Of a stretch of 64,000 nt of DNA, positions 25,914-35,735 are shown one piece after another. The position numbers and the translations under genes were made by a program. The stretch is from positions 1-64,000 of the forward strand of contig JAAYFK010000052.1 of the NCBI GenBank assembly GCA_012728275.1, in the 5' to 3' direction. The notes under the pieces are model-generated. The model was not told the DNA's origin, ran no database searches, and worked only from the letters and a program-made list of their open reading frames with translations. This DNA is from Clostridiaceae bacterium (GTDB lineage Bacteria > Bacillota > Clostridia > Saccharofermentanales > Saccharofermentanaceae). How positions within the stretch are numbered: position 1 is the first letter of the stretch; every line of letters starts with the position of its first letter.

Positions 25914-27422
25914 TTATCTCTTGTAAAGCTTATTAAGTTCACTATACCAACCATCATCTATACTTGCTAAATCCTCTTTAGAGAATCTAATCATCCAGTT
26001 TCCATCAACAGTTCCTGGAGTATTCATTCTAGTATCTCGACCATATCCAAGCTCGTCCTGAATAGGAATAATAACGCAATTCGCATGACTCATCCAAAGT
26101 GTTCTAATGATAGCTCTACATGACTCACTTCTTGTTCCACCCTCGCCCCAAGTATTTCCAGTGAATGCACAATAGCGAAGAGCAAAATTACGTACGTCCT
26201 CAGACACCTCCCAGAGCCATCCTAGTAGCGTATTGTTATCATGTGTTCCAGTATATGCGACACAATTAGCTGCAAAATTATGTGGCAAGTTTGAGCTATC
26301 ATCCTGTGGCACAAAACCAAATTGCATTACACGCATATTAGGAAGTCCGCTTTCCTTAAGAAGAATATCAACATCGGGCGTCTTATCTCCTAAGTCCTCC
26401 GCTATTAGTTTTGATGTATCGCCAAAACGCTCTTTGAAGGCATCGATTATTCTCATCCCAGGACCTTCAACCCACTTTCCTTCCTTTGCGGTAGTAGATG
26501 AAGCATCAATCTCCCAATAGGAGCTGAGTGATCTAAAATGGTCTATTCTTACAAGATCATACAATTCGAAATTAGCCTCAAATCTATCCATCCACCAAGC
26601 AAAATTCGAAGACTCATGCTTGCTCCATTCATATATAGGATTACCCCATAATTGGCCATCCTTACAGAAGTAATCGGGAGGTACACCTGCGACTTTATCA
26701 AACACTATATCCTCAGAATTATTCTGTGCCATCTTAAACAAATCTCTATTTGCCCAGACATCAGCAGAATCTCCAGAAACATAAATTGGCATATCACCAA
26801 TAATCTTAATTCCCTCACAATTGATTTGCTCTTTAATTTCCTTCCATTGAGTCACGAAAATATACTGAACAAATAGGTGATATTGGTAGTCCTTCTTCTC
26901 CCTTATTTTCGCGAGAGAATCCTCATCTCTATTCTTAAGCTTCTCGTCTTCCCAATCCCACCAAGCTTTGTTGTCATTAGCTTCCTTAATTGTGAGATAT
27001 AGAGCAACATCATCAACCCACTTGTGTGACGAGGCAAAATCTACAATCTTTGCCTTCAAATCGTCTCCGATTCTATAGAAGGCTGTTCTTAAGAATCTCT
27101 CATTCTCTATCTTGTTAAAATCATAATCAATACGCCACTTCTTATCAGGCAACTCTGCTTTTACAACCTCTTGCCCTGTTAGAAGTCCTAAGCGCATCAA
27201 TCTTCTAGGATCAATAAATAGTCTATTTCCAGCAAATGCAGAAAAGCTTTGATATGGAGAATTGCCCATACCAGGATACGAGAAAGGCAAAACCTGCCAG
27301 TACTTCATTCCTTGTTTCTTAAGCTGCTTCGCAAAATCAATGGCCTCTTCTCCGAAAACTCCAATTCCAAAAGGTCCCGGAAGTGAAGCGATATGCATTA
27401 GAACACCTGCACCTCTTTGCAT
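25914..27422 (-). CDS. malQ: 4-alpha-glucanotransferase (amylomaltase)
   Basis: 502 residues, GH77, full length. VRIDHFRSL holds the nucleophile Asp, IAEDLGD the acid/base Glu, and GTHDNNTLLGW the third carboxylate. It rearranges malto-oligosaccharides during glycogen or starch use in the cytoplasm. The start follows AAGGGGG. No other glycogen genes are in the window. It diverges from prfC across a 112-base gap. Confidence 0.94.
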   Translation of the reverse strand: MQRGAGVLMHIASLPGPFGIGVFGEEAIDFAKQLKKQGMKYWQVLPFSYPGMGNSPYQSFSAFAGNRLFIDPRRLMRLGLLTGQEVVKAELPDKKWRIDYDFNKIENERFLRTAFYRIGDDLKAKIVDFASSHKWVDDVALYLTIKEANDNKAWWDWEDEKLKNRDEDSLAKIREKKDYQYHLFVQYIFVTQWKEIKEQINCEGIKIIGDMPIYVSGDSADVWANRDLFKMAQNNSEDIVFDKVAGVPPDYFCKDGQLWGNPIYEWSKHESSNFAWWMDRFEANFELYDLVRIDHFRSLSSYWEIDASSTTAKEGKWVEGPGMRIIDAFKERFGDTSKLIAEDLGDKTPDVDILLKESGLPNMRVMQFGFVPQDDSSNLPHNFAANCVAYTGTHDNNTLLGWLWEVSEDVRNFALRYCAFTGNTWGEGGTRSESCRAIIRTLWMSHANCVIIPIQDELGYGRDTRMNTPGTVDGNWMIRFSKEDLASIDDGWYSELNKLYKR

Positions 27423-27534
27423 ATAAGTCCCCCTTGTTAGCTAAAGTATTATGTGCAAAAGTCATCTTTATCAATGAGCTTCAAACTGCTATAATAACTT
27501 CGTTTTGATTATTATACACTAACAGGGGCGGAAT

Positions 27535-29163
27535 ATGAGTTATACAACACAAGAAGAAATTAAGCGTCGTAAAACCTTCGCGATTATCTCTCACCCAGAT
27601 GCTGGTAAGACTACCATGACCGAAAAGCTGCTTTTATATGGAGGCGCTATTCATATGGCCGGCTCTGTCAAATCTCGAAAAGCAGCGAAGCATGCCGTCT
27701 CGGATTGGATGGAAATCGAGAAACAGAGAGGTATCTCTGTTTCGTCTTCTGTTATGCAATTCAATTACAATGGCTATTGCATCAACATTCTAGATACCCC
27801 TGGCCACCAAGACTTCTCTGAGGATACATATCGTACACTTTGTGCTGCCGATGCCGCTGTCATGCTGCTTGATGGTGCAAAAGGTGTCGAGGCCCAAACA
27901 ATTAAGCTTTTTACAGTTTGTCGCAAGAGAAAAATTCCCATTTTTACTTTCATCAACAAGATGGATAGAGCCGCTAAGAATCCGTTTGATTTATTAGACG
28001 AGCTCGAAAAGGTACTTAGCATTCGTTCAACGCCTATCAATTGGCCTATTGGCACAGATGGAGACTTTGAAGGTGTGTTCCAAAGAGAATCAAATGAGGT
28101 TCTCCTTTTCGACTCAAAAACAAAAGACCATGGTGCATCAATGATCTCTGCTTCCTCCACCGGAATTGACGATGATACGCTCGCGACATTAATAAGCCCG
28201 GACCATCTGCAAACGCTTCGTAACGATATTGAGTTACTAGATATGGCCGGAGACGAGTTCGACATCGATAGAATCCTTCGTGGCGAGTTGACTCCAGTAT
28301 TCTTTGGTTCTGCAATAACAAACTTTGGCGTTGAGCCTTTTATAAAGAGATTTCTTGAGATCGCTCCATGTCCTCAGCCTCATAATACTTCGGATGGTAG
28401 TATTGACCCTACTGACCCGGCTTTCACTGGATTTGTATTTAAGATTCAATCGAATATGGATCCTAACCATAGAGACAGAATGGCATTCGTTCGAATCTGC
28501 TCCGGTAAGTATGAGAAGAACATGAGCGTTAACCTTATGCGTCTTGGTAAGAAGATTACTCTTGCTCAGCCACAGCAATTCATGGCTCAAGATCGTAACA
28601 TTGTAGAGGATGCATATGCAGGGGATATTATTGGTGTTTTTGATCCAGGACATTTTAGAATTGGTGATACGTTGATTTCTTCGAATCGCAAGTTTACCTT
28701 CGATCCTATCCCAGTATTCCCTCCTGAAAATTTCGCGAGAATTCAGCCAAAGGACTCCATGAAGCGCAAGCAATTCCTTAAGGGAATCGAGCAACTCTCA
28801 GAGGAGGGTGCTGTTCAACTATATAAGCAACCAAATATTGGAACTGAGACTTTTGTTGCTGGTGTAGTTGGTGTTTTGCAGTTTGATGTTCTCGAGTATC
28901 GTTTGCAATCAGAGTATGGTGTTGAGATTCTAAGAACACCCCTCAACTATCGCTTGGCGCGATGGGCAAAGAGCGAGCTCACAGACTACTCTTTCGTAGA
29001 TATGACTTTGACATCAACATCTATGCTCGTTTTGGATAGAGACGATGAACCTGTAGTTCTTTTCGAGTCTGAGTGGGCGGTAGATTGGGCGATCGACCAC
29101 AATAAGTCTGCTAAGCTTTCATTTGAAGGAATACATACCAAGGATAGAAACGATTTGGTTTAA
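27535..29163 (+). CDS. prfC: Peptide chain release factor 3
   Basis: 542 residues. The P-loop is SHPDAGKTT, with DTPGHQDF and NKMDR completing the GTPase motifs. EF-G-like domains II and III follow, full length. RF3 recycles RF1/RF2 after peptide release. The start follows AGGGGCGG. Its likely promoter contains TATAAT near 27491. Two copies of the over-represented octamer CTCGAAAA lie within it, on the coding strand. Confidence 0.94.
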   Translation: MSYTTQEEIKRRKTFAIISHPDAGKTTMTEKLLLYGGAIHMAGSVKSRKAAKHAVSDWMEIEKQRGISVSSSVMQFNYNGYCINILDTPGHQDFSEDTYRTLCAADAAVMLLDGAKGVEAQTIKLFTVCRKRKIPIFTFINKMDRAAKNPFDLLDELEKVLSIRSTPINWPIGTDGDFEGVFQRESNEVLLFDSKTKDHGASMISASSTGIDDDTLATLISPDHLQTLRNDIELLDMAGDEFDIDRILRGELTPVFFGSAITNFGVEPFIKRFLEIAPCPQPHNTSDGSIDPTDPAFTGFVFKIQSNMDPNHRDRMAFVRICSGKYEKNMSVNLMRLGKKITLAQPQQFMAQDRNIVEDAYAGDIIGVFDPGHFRIGDTLISSNRKFTFDPIPVFPPENFARIQPKDSMKRKQFLKGIEQLSEEGAVQLYKQPNIGTETFVAGVVGVLQFDVLEYRLQSEYGVEILRTPLNYRLARWAKSELTDYSFVDMTLTSTSMLVLDRDDEPVVLFESEWAVDWAIDHNKSAKLSFEGIHTKDRNDLV

Positions 29164-29231
29164 ACTTCCTGGGTCGATTATTCTCTAAAGAATTACCATA
29201 TTTCTGTAGATATAGATATACTCAAAAAAAT

Positions 29232-29255
29232 GCCGTTCATTTTAAGGTGAACGGC
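29232..29255. terminator. Bidirectional terminator between prfC and a small convergent gene
   Basis: GCCGTTCA and TGAACGGC form a perfect 8-base-pair stem. Rightward it is followed by TTTGTTT, and leftward by seven T, so it can end both transcripts. Confidence 0.85.
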
Positions 29256-29260
29256 TTTGT

Positions 29261-29452
29261 TTATGCAATTTCTTGAATTTGCTCTGTGTCATCGATAGAG
29301 ACCAATTTCTGCATCTTATGTTGAGATCTTCGTCTTTTCGAGATATAGGATAGAACTAATAGCATCAATGTAAATGTTAGCATTGCTCCCAAGCATAAGA
29401 GAAGTTGCATCTCTATCTGGAAAAAAGGTCTCTGTATTAATTCCTGAATCAT
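29261..29452 (-). CDS. Small single-helix membrane protein
   Basis: 63 residues from ATG 29452, preceded by GGAGGTGCAC. A hydrophobic helix occupies about residues 15-38, followed by basic Ser-Lys-Arg-Arg-Arg and a Gln/Glu-rich tail. The positive-inside rule puts the C-terminus in the cytoplasm. I do not recognise the family. It is followed immediately by a strong terminator, which supports a real gene. Confidence 0.5.
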   Translation of the reverse strand: MIQELIQRPFFQIEMQLLLCLGAMLTFTLMLLVLSYISKRRRSQHKMQKLVSIDDTEQIQEIA

Positions 29453-29537
29453 GTGCACCTCCACAAGTCTGACCGAAAGCGATTGTACTTATATTTTATT
29501 ATCGCCCATAGGCAATGTCAAATTTTCTATACAAAAA

Positions 29538-29561
29538 AAGAAGAGGTGTTTCACTCTTCTT
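29538..29561 (-). terminator. Terminator of threonine synthase
   Basis: On the minus strand, AAGAAGAG and CTCTTCTT pair perfectly around an eight-base loop, followed by TTTTTTTG, some 37 bases after the thrC stop. It ends the long transcript that may begin at pcrA. Confidence 0.82.
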
Positions 29562-29597
29562 CCTGATAAATACTGTATTGCCCTACTTTAGCCTAGA

Positions 29598-31100
29598 CTA
29601 CATAAGGATTTCTTTAACTTTTGCTTCCATTTCATCCTTTTCGATAAAATCAGTATGGCGAACAGGTTTGCTAGAAAGCTCAGCAATAGCTGCTGGAATT
29701 TCCAGTCCACCCTCATCAGCAAGCTCCTTAATTACCGTCTCTATAGAACGACCATTACTATATCCCGCACCCCTAATCGAATCAATAACTGCAGGAGCAA
29801 ACTTAAATGGAGAAGCAGTCGAAGCAAAAATCGTCTTGCACTCATCCTTCGAACGGGTGTGATATCTGTAATAAATGTTGAAGCCAACAGCAGTGTGAGT
29901 ATCTATTACATGATCTGTCCTATCGTATACCTCAAGAATCGTCTTAGCTACACCTGTCTCATCAGCAAATCCACCTACAAAGTTTGATTGCAACATACGA
30001 AGTGTCTTTGAATCAACCGAATACTCACCCTTCTCAGCTAAGTCTTTCATCCAACCACAGACAATTGATGGATTCTTTCCGCATAGCTCGAAAAGCAATC
30101 TCTCCAAGTTCGAAGAAATCAGAATATCCATTGAAGGCGAGTTTGTCTTGAAAAACTCTCTCTTTCTATCGTAAGTACCTGATGCAAAGAAATCGCATAG
30201 AACCTTATTACGGTTAGAAGCACAAATCAAGCGATGTACTGGGATACCCATTTTTTTCGCATACCATGCAGCAAGAATATTGCCAAAGTTGCCTGTTGGA
30301 ACAACGATATTGATCTCCTCACCCTTTTGAATCTTCTCAGTGCGTAACAATTCAACATATGAATAAACATAATATGCAATTTGTGGAACAAGACGGCCCC
30401 AGTTTATTGAGTTAGCTGAAGATAATCTAACATTCTTCTTAGCAAGCTCTTCACGAAGTGTCTCATCAGCAAAAATCTTCTTAACACCTGTTTGAGTATC
30501 GTCAAAGCAACCCTTAACAGCAATTACATGAGTATTATCGCCTTCAGTTGTAATCATTTGAAGTTTCTGAGCCTCAGACACGCCATCTGAAGGATAGAAT
30601 ACTATAATTTCAGTTCCAGGCAAATCCTTGAAACCCTCCAAAGCTGCTTTTCCAGTATCTCCGGAAGTAGCCGTAAGAATACAAACCTTCTTACTCTCGT
30701 TCTCCTTCTTTATTGCTGCTGTCATAAGATATGGTAGCAGTTGCAAGGCAACATCCTTAAATGCCGATGTTGGGCCATGCCAAAGCTCTAAAATATATTC
30801 TCTGTCATTGTACTTGTTCATTTGAACTAGAGGAATAGCAGGATTTCCCCACTTCTACTCATCATACGCTGCACGTGTGTACTCAAGAAGCTCACTCTCG
30901 GAGTAGTCATCAAGAAACATCGAGATAACCTTCGCCGAAATTTGATAGAACTCCATATTGCACATCTCTTCAATTTGACCATCTGCAAAAGTAGGAGTGC
31001 TCTCAGGAACAAACAACCCACCATCAGGTGCTATTCCAAGTGTTATTGCCTGTGCAGCAGTAAACTTTTGATCATATCCTCTAGTACTAATATATTTCAT
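29598..31100 (-). pseudogene. thrC: Threonine synthase with an in-frame amber codon
   Basis: The start is ATG 31100 (MKYISTRG), with GGAGGAG upstream. After codon 81 the frame meets TAG at 30855-30857, then continues without shift (KWGNPAIPLVQ...) to a normal end at 29598. Apart from the stop, the protein would have about 500 residues, the family length. It has the PLP lysine in TSAFKD and the phosphate-binding ATSGDTGKAAL stretch. It makes threonine from O-phosphohomoserine. One base change (TAG from GAG is the simplest) explains the break. It could be a strain mutation, a sequencing error or readthrough. ATG 30821 restarts the frame but lacks a ribosome site and the N-terminal domain. Confidence 0.85.
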
Positions 31101-31151
31101 TATCGTCTCCTCCAAAGAAAGTTATATCTTCGATAATTGTTACTTAATATC

Positions 31152-32204
31152 CTAAGCCCCTACTGTCGTTTCAACTGACGTAGTTGCTGCAGTTGTTGCA
31201 GTTGCATCTACCGAAGTCTCAACAGTGGTACCTGTCGCAGTCTCTACTGAAGTTCCATCTGCATTTTGTGCACTGCTTGCAGCTGTAACTGGAGTCTCAA
31301 TCGAAGTATCTGTCGCTATACTATCACCGCTACTAGGTGTTGAGCTCCTGTCTATAGCCCCTTCGGCATCATATTCAGAAGCATACTCTTCAAGAATGGA
31401 TGCAACTGTTGGATCGGAGTTATTTTCTCCTAGAATATCTACTAAGAAATTCAAACGATCATTAGTGTCATCAACTGAATTTAGCTTGCCAATTGCTGGC
31501 AGTACAACGAAATAAATCAATACCCCAACTAGAGCAAGTACAACAATTGCAGCCACTATTCCAACAGCAATTCTCGCTTTCTCAGCAGGAGTTCTAACTG
31601 ACTCAACCGAGATATTATCCGAAGGCAATTCACCGTTAGTTGATTGAGCACGAAGCATTACCTCTCGTCTCTCTTTATCCGTCGCAAAAGCCGCCTTCGA
31701 ATTGCCTCTCGACGCTCTGACTAGGATTGGCGCTTGCATACCTTTTCTTGCTGATACCGAATCCTCATCAGATATTAATCCCTTAGCCTTCAAAGAGGCC
31801 AGTGTTTTTCCAACCTCTATTTCCTGCTTATGTCGAGAATTCTCAGGATTCTTCAAATCCTCACGTACCGTCTTAAGAACCTCTTGAGCAACAGCAAAAT
31901 TCGTTTCTGTACTTATGTGATTACTGATGGCATATTCTATGCTTTGTTCCGCTCTAGTAAGTTCGCCATTCATTGCTAAGCATATTCCATAAATCAAGGC
32001 CGGTTCACCCCAGGTCGGATACTTGGAGATAATAGACTTCAAATATACTTGAGCCATATCTGAACCATCATTCTTCGCATTAAGCATGGCGCTATCATAT
32101 TGCTTAAGAACAAAAAATTTATCTTCATTTTTAACTTGATCAAGAATGAGGCTTGCCTCATCTACAGGACCCAGCATACCAAGCAATTGTATGTAACCGT
32201 ACAT
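31152..32204 (-). CDS. Membrane-anchored TPR-like protein with a Thr/Ser-rich tail
   Basis: 350 residues. The N-terminal half (about 1-130) looks like helical repeats of the TPR type (for example LTRAEQSIEYAIS). A membrane helix lies at about 215-240. The outer part ends in a low-complexity tail rich in Thr, Ser, Val and Glu with repeated SVET/TVET units (about 300-350). The first half would be cytoplasmic and the tail outside. The start ATG shares one base with the folC stop (TAATG), so translation is coupled. I do not recognise the family; a surface or cell-envelope role is inference. Confidence 0.6.
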   Translation of the reverse strand: MYGYIQLLGMLGPVDEASLILDQVKNEDKFFVLKQYDSAMLNAKNDGSDMAQVYLKSIISKYPTWGEPALIYGICLAMNGELTRAEQSIEYAISNHISTETNFAVAQEVLKTVREDLKNPENSRHKQEIEVGKTLASLKAKGLISDEDSVSARKGMQAPILVRASRGNSKAAFATDKERREVMLRAQSTNGELPSDNISVESVRTPAEKARIAVGIVAAIVVLALVGVLIYFVVLPAIGKLNSVDDTNDRLNFLVDILGENNSDPTVASILEEYASEYDAEGAIDRSSTPSSGDSIATDTSIETPVTAASSAQNADGTSVETATGTTVETSVDATATTAATTSVETTVGA

Positions 32205-33574
32205 TAAACCGACTCCCTAACAGCTTCTCTTACTTGCCCTATCAGGTATAAGGAACCTGCGATTATTAGCGGAATACCATCAAGTTTGCTATTCATAATT
32301 GCTTCATAGCAACCTTCTTTGGCATCCTCAAATTGACGAAACTTCACTTCGTTATTATACACAAGATTAATCATATTACCAATGTCCAAAGGTGCCATAC
32401 TGCGAGGGTTATCAACGCGTACACATGTGAAATCTGCTACATTAATATTGCTATGTTTTATTACCTCAAGCATGCTCTGAAAGTCCTTATCCTTCATGAC
32501 ACCAATAAGCATTCGTATTCTTTTTTGCTTTCTCTGGCTCTCGAAAATCCCATCTAACGTCTCAACTAAACTAGTCATGCATTGTGGATTATGACCACCG
32601 TCGAGAATAACAAGCGGATCTCTAGATATAATCTCAAATCTACCTTTCCATCTAGTAAGTCTGATTCCTTCAACAATGGACTCATCGTTAATACTTGGAA
32701 ATATATGCCTTATCATATCGCACATCTTAATCGCAAGAGCTGCATTAACAATTTGATGCTCACCAAGAAGGAAGGTAGAGAATTCTCGATCGTCATCAAC
32801 TACTTTGAATCTCATAGAATAGTCATCGTCAATAATACAATATTGCTTTGTAGAATCAACTTCGAATATAGGAGCGCATACTTCCTTCCCTTTATCGAGA
32901 AAAACTTTCATAACACTATCGTGATTAATTTTTGGAGAAGAAACAAAACAGGACACATCTTGCTTGATGATTCCGGCCTTCTCATAAGCAATATCATCAA
33001 GTGTATTCCCCAAGACGTCTGTATGATCAAGGCCAATTGTGGTGATGCCGCAACATATTGGTTTCTCTATGATATTTGTTGAATCGAATCTTCCTCCTAG
33101 ACCAGTCTCGAGTACGACAACGTTAACTTCCTTCTCAGCAAACCAAAGGAAAGCCATAACAGTTACTAACTCGAATTCAGTAGGGTGCTCGAAGCCCTCG
33201 CTAATCATGCATTCGACTGCATTCTGAAGCGTTAACGATAAGCGATCCAAGTCTTCTTTGCTTATTTCTCCCTCTTGCTCATTAACTTGCATTCGGGATA
33301 GCCCAAGCCGTCTATCAATTACGCGCATTCTTTCGGAGAATCTCTCTAGAAAAGGTGATGTGAAAACGCCAACCCTTAGCTCCGATTGTGCTAGAATCGT
33401 CGAAATATATGTAACTGTCGAACCCTTACCATTCGTTCCAGCAATATGTATGAACTTGAGTCTTTCTTGTGGGTTACCAAGAAGACTAGACAGCTTAATC
33501 ATTCTCTCAAGCCCTAGCTTAATCCCGAACTTAAGACTATCTCTAAGAAAATCAGGGCTATTATCTTTATTCAT
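32204..33574 (-). CDS. folC: Folylpolyglutamate synthase / dihydrofolate synthase
   Basis: The start is ATG 33574, inside the end of gtrA and preceded by AGAAGG; the longer frame lies wholly within gtrA. The product has 456 residues of the Mur ligase superfamily. HIAGTNGKGSTV is the P-loop, TSPFLERFSERM follows, and LDGGHNPQ is in the C-terminal domain. It adds glutamates to folates in the cytoplasm. It is translationally coupled on both sides to membrane-protein genes, an odd setting for a housekeeping enzyme. Confidence 0.9.
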   Translation of the reverse strand: MNKDNSPDFLRDSLKFGIKLGLERMIKLSSLLGNPQERLKFIHIAGTNGKGSTVTYISTILAQSELRVGVFTSPFLERFSERMRVIDRRLGLSRMQVNEQEGEISKEDLDRLSLTLQNAVECMISEGFEHPTEFELVTVMAFLWFAEKEVNVVVLETGLGGRFDSTNIIEKPICCGITTIGLDHTDVLGNTLDDIAYEKAGIIKQDVSCFVSSPKINHDSVMKVFLDKGKEVCAPIFEVDSTKQYCIIDDDYSMRFKVVDDDREFSTFLLGEHQIVNAALAIKMCDMIRHIFPSINDESIVEGIRLTRWKGRFEIISRDPLVILDGGHNPQCMTSLVETLDGIFESQRKQKRIRMLIGVMKDKDFQSMLEVIKHSNINVADFTCVRVDNPRSMAPLDIGNMINLVYNNEVKFRQFEDAKEGCYEAIMNSKLDGIPLIIAGSLYLIGQVREAVRESV

Positions 33575-34181
33575 TAGCTGAGCCTTCTTCATATTCTTCT
33601 TGCATCTTTGAATTAGCAATTGATTCTGCCTTGTTATCATTTTTCTTGAAAACAAAAATCTTGCTCATTACAAAGTTCAAAATAACTAGAATTACAGAAT
33701 TCATTAGCTTAATTACATATAGAGCAGTTATGTCTATTTGAAATACGTAAAACAAATGTGTCTCTTGAGGAATCTTCATAACGTTCTCGAGAAGTAATAA
33801 GAACAAGCTAAATGTTCCAAGCTCAACAAGAAAAAAGGATACAATTCTTGCTGTAGCGAATATAAAAAATTCCTTGATATAATTCCCATTCGATACAAAT
33901 ACAAAGGCACGATTAGTAATATAAGCAACAATTACTGATGCCAACCAGGCAATGGTTTGATTGACTAATAAGAAAAGATCAAATTCCCACTTAAATAAGG
34001 TGACATCATAATGAAATGGAACTAATTCATTAAACGCAGTAAAAAAAATAAAGTTAACAATAGTAGTAATAACACCAGTAAACAAGTACATTACTAACAT
34101 TCTAGTCTTTGCTTGTTCTGGAGATAACGAATCATCACCAAATAGTAATGATTTTACAAACTTATATTCTTTTGAAGCCAT
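33567..34181 (-). CDS. GtrA-family membrane protein
   Basis: 204 residues with four membrane helices (about 30-50, 75-100, 110-130 and 155-175), the GtrA topology, and charged termini. GtrA proteins are thought to flip polyprenyl-linked sugars used for surface glycan decoration. The family 2 glycosyltransferase at 7.5 kb would be a suitable partner but is not linked. It overlaps folC by eight bases and follows the two large surface proteins. Confidence 0.8.
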   Translation of the reverse strand: MASKEYKFVKSLLFGDDSLSPEQAKTRMLVMYLFTGVITTIVNFIFFTAFNELVPFHYDVTLFKWEFDLFLLVNQTIAWLASVIVAYITNRAFVFVSNGNYIKEFFIFATARIVSFFLVELGTFSLFLLLLENVMKIPQETHLFYVFQIDITALYVIKLMNSVILVILNFVMSKIFVFKKNDNKAESIANSKMQEEYEEGSANE

Positions 34182-34228
34182 AATTGAATTACCCTTTCCT
34201 GCCGCTAATATATAAACATCCTACCATT

Positions 34229-35713
34229 TTATACACGTTTTGGCTTTGGATTAACTCTTTCCCTTCTGCTTTTTCTAACAGAAAAAACTATAGCTATAAT
34301 CATCAACGCTTCCAATATTGAGACCGCGAAGAACACTAGGAACAACACAGTTATTGCATTTTGAGCGAACCTGTCCGTTGGAATATAGATAGTAAAGCTA
34401 CCGCTTGTTTTGTCATAAATATAGAAGGAACCGCTGCCATCCTCATCAACAAAATAACTAATAAAGTCTCCTCTGCTATTAGAATAACCGTTTATTATGG
34501 AATTCTCCAAGGAGCGCGTGTCGGGTTCAAAGCCTTCGGGTACAGTTACCAAAGGTGGAAGCTTCACAGGATTAAGAATTACGCTTTCTTGTACAACTGT
34601 AGAATTGGGGAAAAATGGAGTCGTTCTTCGACTGGTTGGATTATAGAAGAAGAAAGTCCCATTACCGTCCTCTCCTTGTAAATAACACAAAACACTCTCA
34701 ATTCCATCTCTAGCAAATACCGGCACACTATATCCATTAATTGTTCTCGTAACTTGAGTATATCCAGCTGGAATAATGCTCGAGTCAGTAATCTCAATAA
34801 AACTCATGTCGACTCCAGCGGAATTAGTGAGGAATGCCCCCGTAGGTACATATCCATCTCTACGATTGAGAATTATCGTATATGTTTCTGATGATGCTCC
34901 ATCTTGCGATACAACATTGATTGTAATTACATTATCCCCTAACCTTAAATTAGATCCCCCAGAAACAGTATACGAAGCGCTCAGATTACTAGTAGTAACA
35001 TATACTAAGACCTCGGTAACATCTTTGCTTACATATGCATCGTAGTAATAAGTATAAGGATTAAATTCAGGCTCCAATGTCGTACCAGATATTCTTATCA
35101 TAGATAACGTTGCATCACTTGAAACTGTCGGAGAAATAGTAACAGTAACTCCATCTCCATAGGTTGTATTAATAGTCTCAGCCAAAGAATTCCTGAATCC
35201 TAGTGCACTTCCTATCCAAAATCTTGCACTACCACTCGAATTCTCTAGTGCTGTAAATTGAATAGAGCATATATCTATTGAGTCGTAATCAGCGTCTATA
35301 ACTAGACTCTCCGTAACTCCTTCTTCACCAGTTATTTCCGCATTTCCTTGTCCCTCAAGACCAATGTATTCTCCGGAAATCGAAATTCGGCCATTAGTTT
35401 CATCTATTTCAGAAGTTATCGTATACTTATCGCTAAACTCATCTCCAACAATTACATTCTGAAGAATCATCTTCGTTGTATCATAATAAAACTCTATTGG
35501 ACCAAATTCCGTTATATCTTCAAATGGGCTTGCCGTAAGTGTAACGATTACATCCTCACCAGCATTTACACCATAATTATAAACATTCAAGGACAATGCA
35601 ACGCTTCCCGTTGCTATTACAGAATTAATAGGTAAACACATTACTAGCATAATGCTAATAAGCAATACTGCTAATGATTTGAATAATATAACACTTATGC
35701 TACGTCGCTTCAT
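34229..35713 (-). CDS. Surface protein with cohesin-like and cadherin-like beta-sandwich domains
   Basis: 494 residues. A signal segment (about 8-35) is followed by a cohesin-like beta domain (about 38-190), with stretches such as GEDVIVTLTA and an EFYYDTTK motif. Next is a cadherin-like beta-sandwich domain (about 200-290). Two copies of a shorter motif follow, recognisable as GNGTFFFYNPTSR and GSGSFYIYDKTSG. A membrane helix (about 450-475) and a basic tail anchor the C-terminus. Cohesin folds bind dockerins in cellulosomes but are also general adhesion modules, and no dockerin is visible here. It likely acts on the cell surface with the glucosaminidase-like protein encoded upstream. Confidence 0.65.
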   Translation of the reverse strand: MKRRSISVILFKSLAVLLISIMLVMCLPINSVIATGSVALSLNVYNYGVNAGEDVIVTLTASPFEDITEFGPIEFYYDTTKMILQNVIVGDEFSDKYTITSEIDETNGRISISGEYIGLEGQGNAEITGEEGVTESLVIDADYDSIDICSIQFTALENSSGSARFWIGSALGFRNSLAETINTTYGDGVTVTISPTVSSDATLSMIRISGTTLEPEFNPYTYYYDAYVSKDVTEVLVYVTTSNLSASYTVSGGSNLRLGDNVITINVVSQDGASSETYTIILNRRDGYVPTGAFLTNSAGVDMSFIEITDSSIIPAGYTQVTRTINGYSVPVFARDGIESVLCYLQGEDGNGTFFFYNPTSRRTTPFFPNSTVVQESVILNPVKLPPLVTVPEGFEPDTRSLENSIINGYSNSRGDFISYFVDEDGSGSFYIYDKTSGSFTIYIPTDRFAQNAITVLFLVFFAVSILEALMIIAIVFSVRKSRRERVNPKPKRV

Positions 35714-35735
35714 ATCTCTCCTATTAGTCTATTTC

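Noticed and set aside
28237..28794. Open frame of 185 codons antisense to prfC
   Set aside because: It lies wholly inside the well-conserved release factor gene, has no ribosome site and gives a protein of no recognisable pattern.
30822..30860. Frameshift in threonine synthase
   Set aside because: The two halves are in the same frame; a substitution creating TAG explains the split without any insertion or deletion.
31152..31320. Tandem DNA repeat in the SVET tail region
   Set aside because: The repetition is clear in protein (Thr, Val, Glu, Ser) but degenerate in DNA, so it is a low-complexity tail rather than a satellite.
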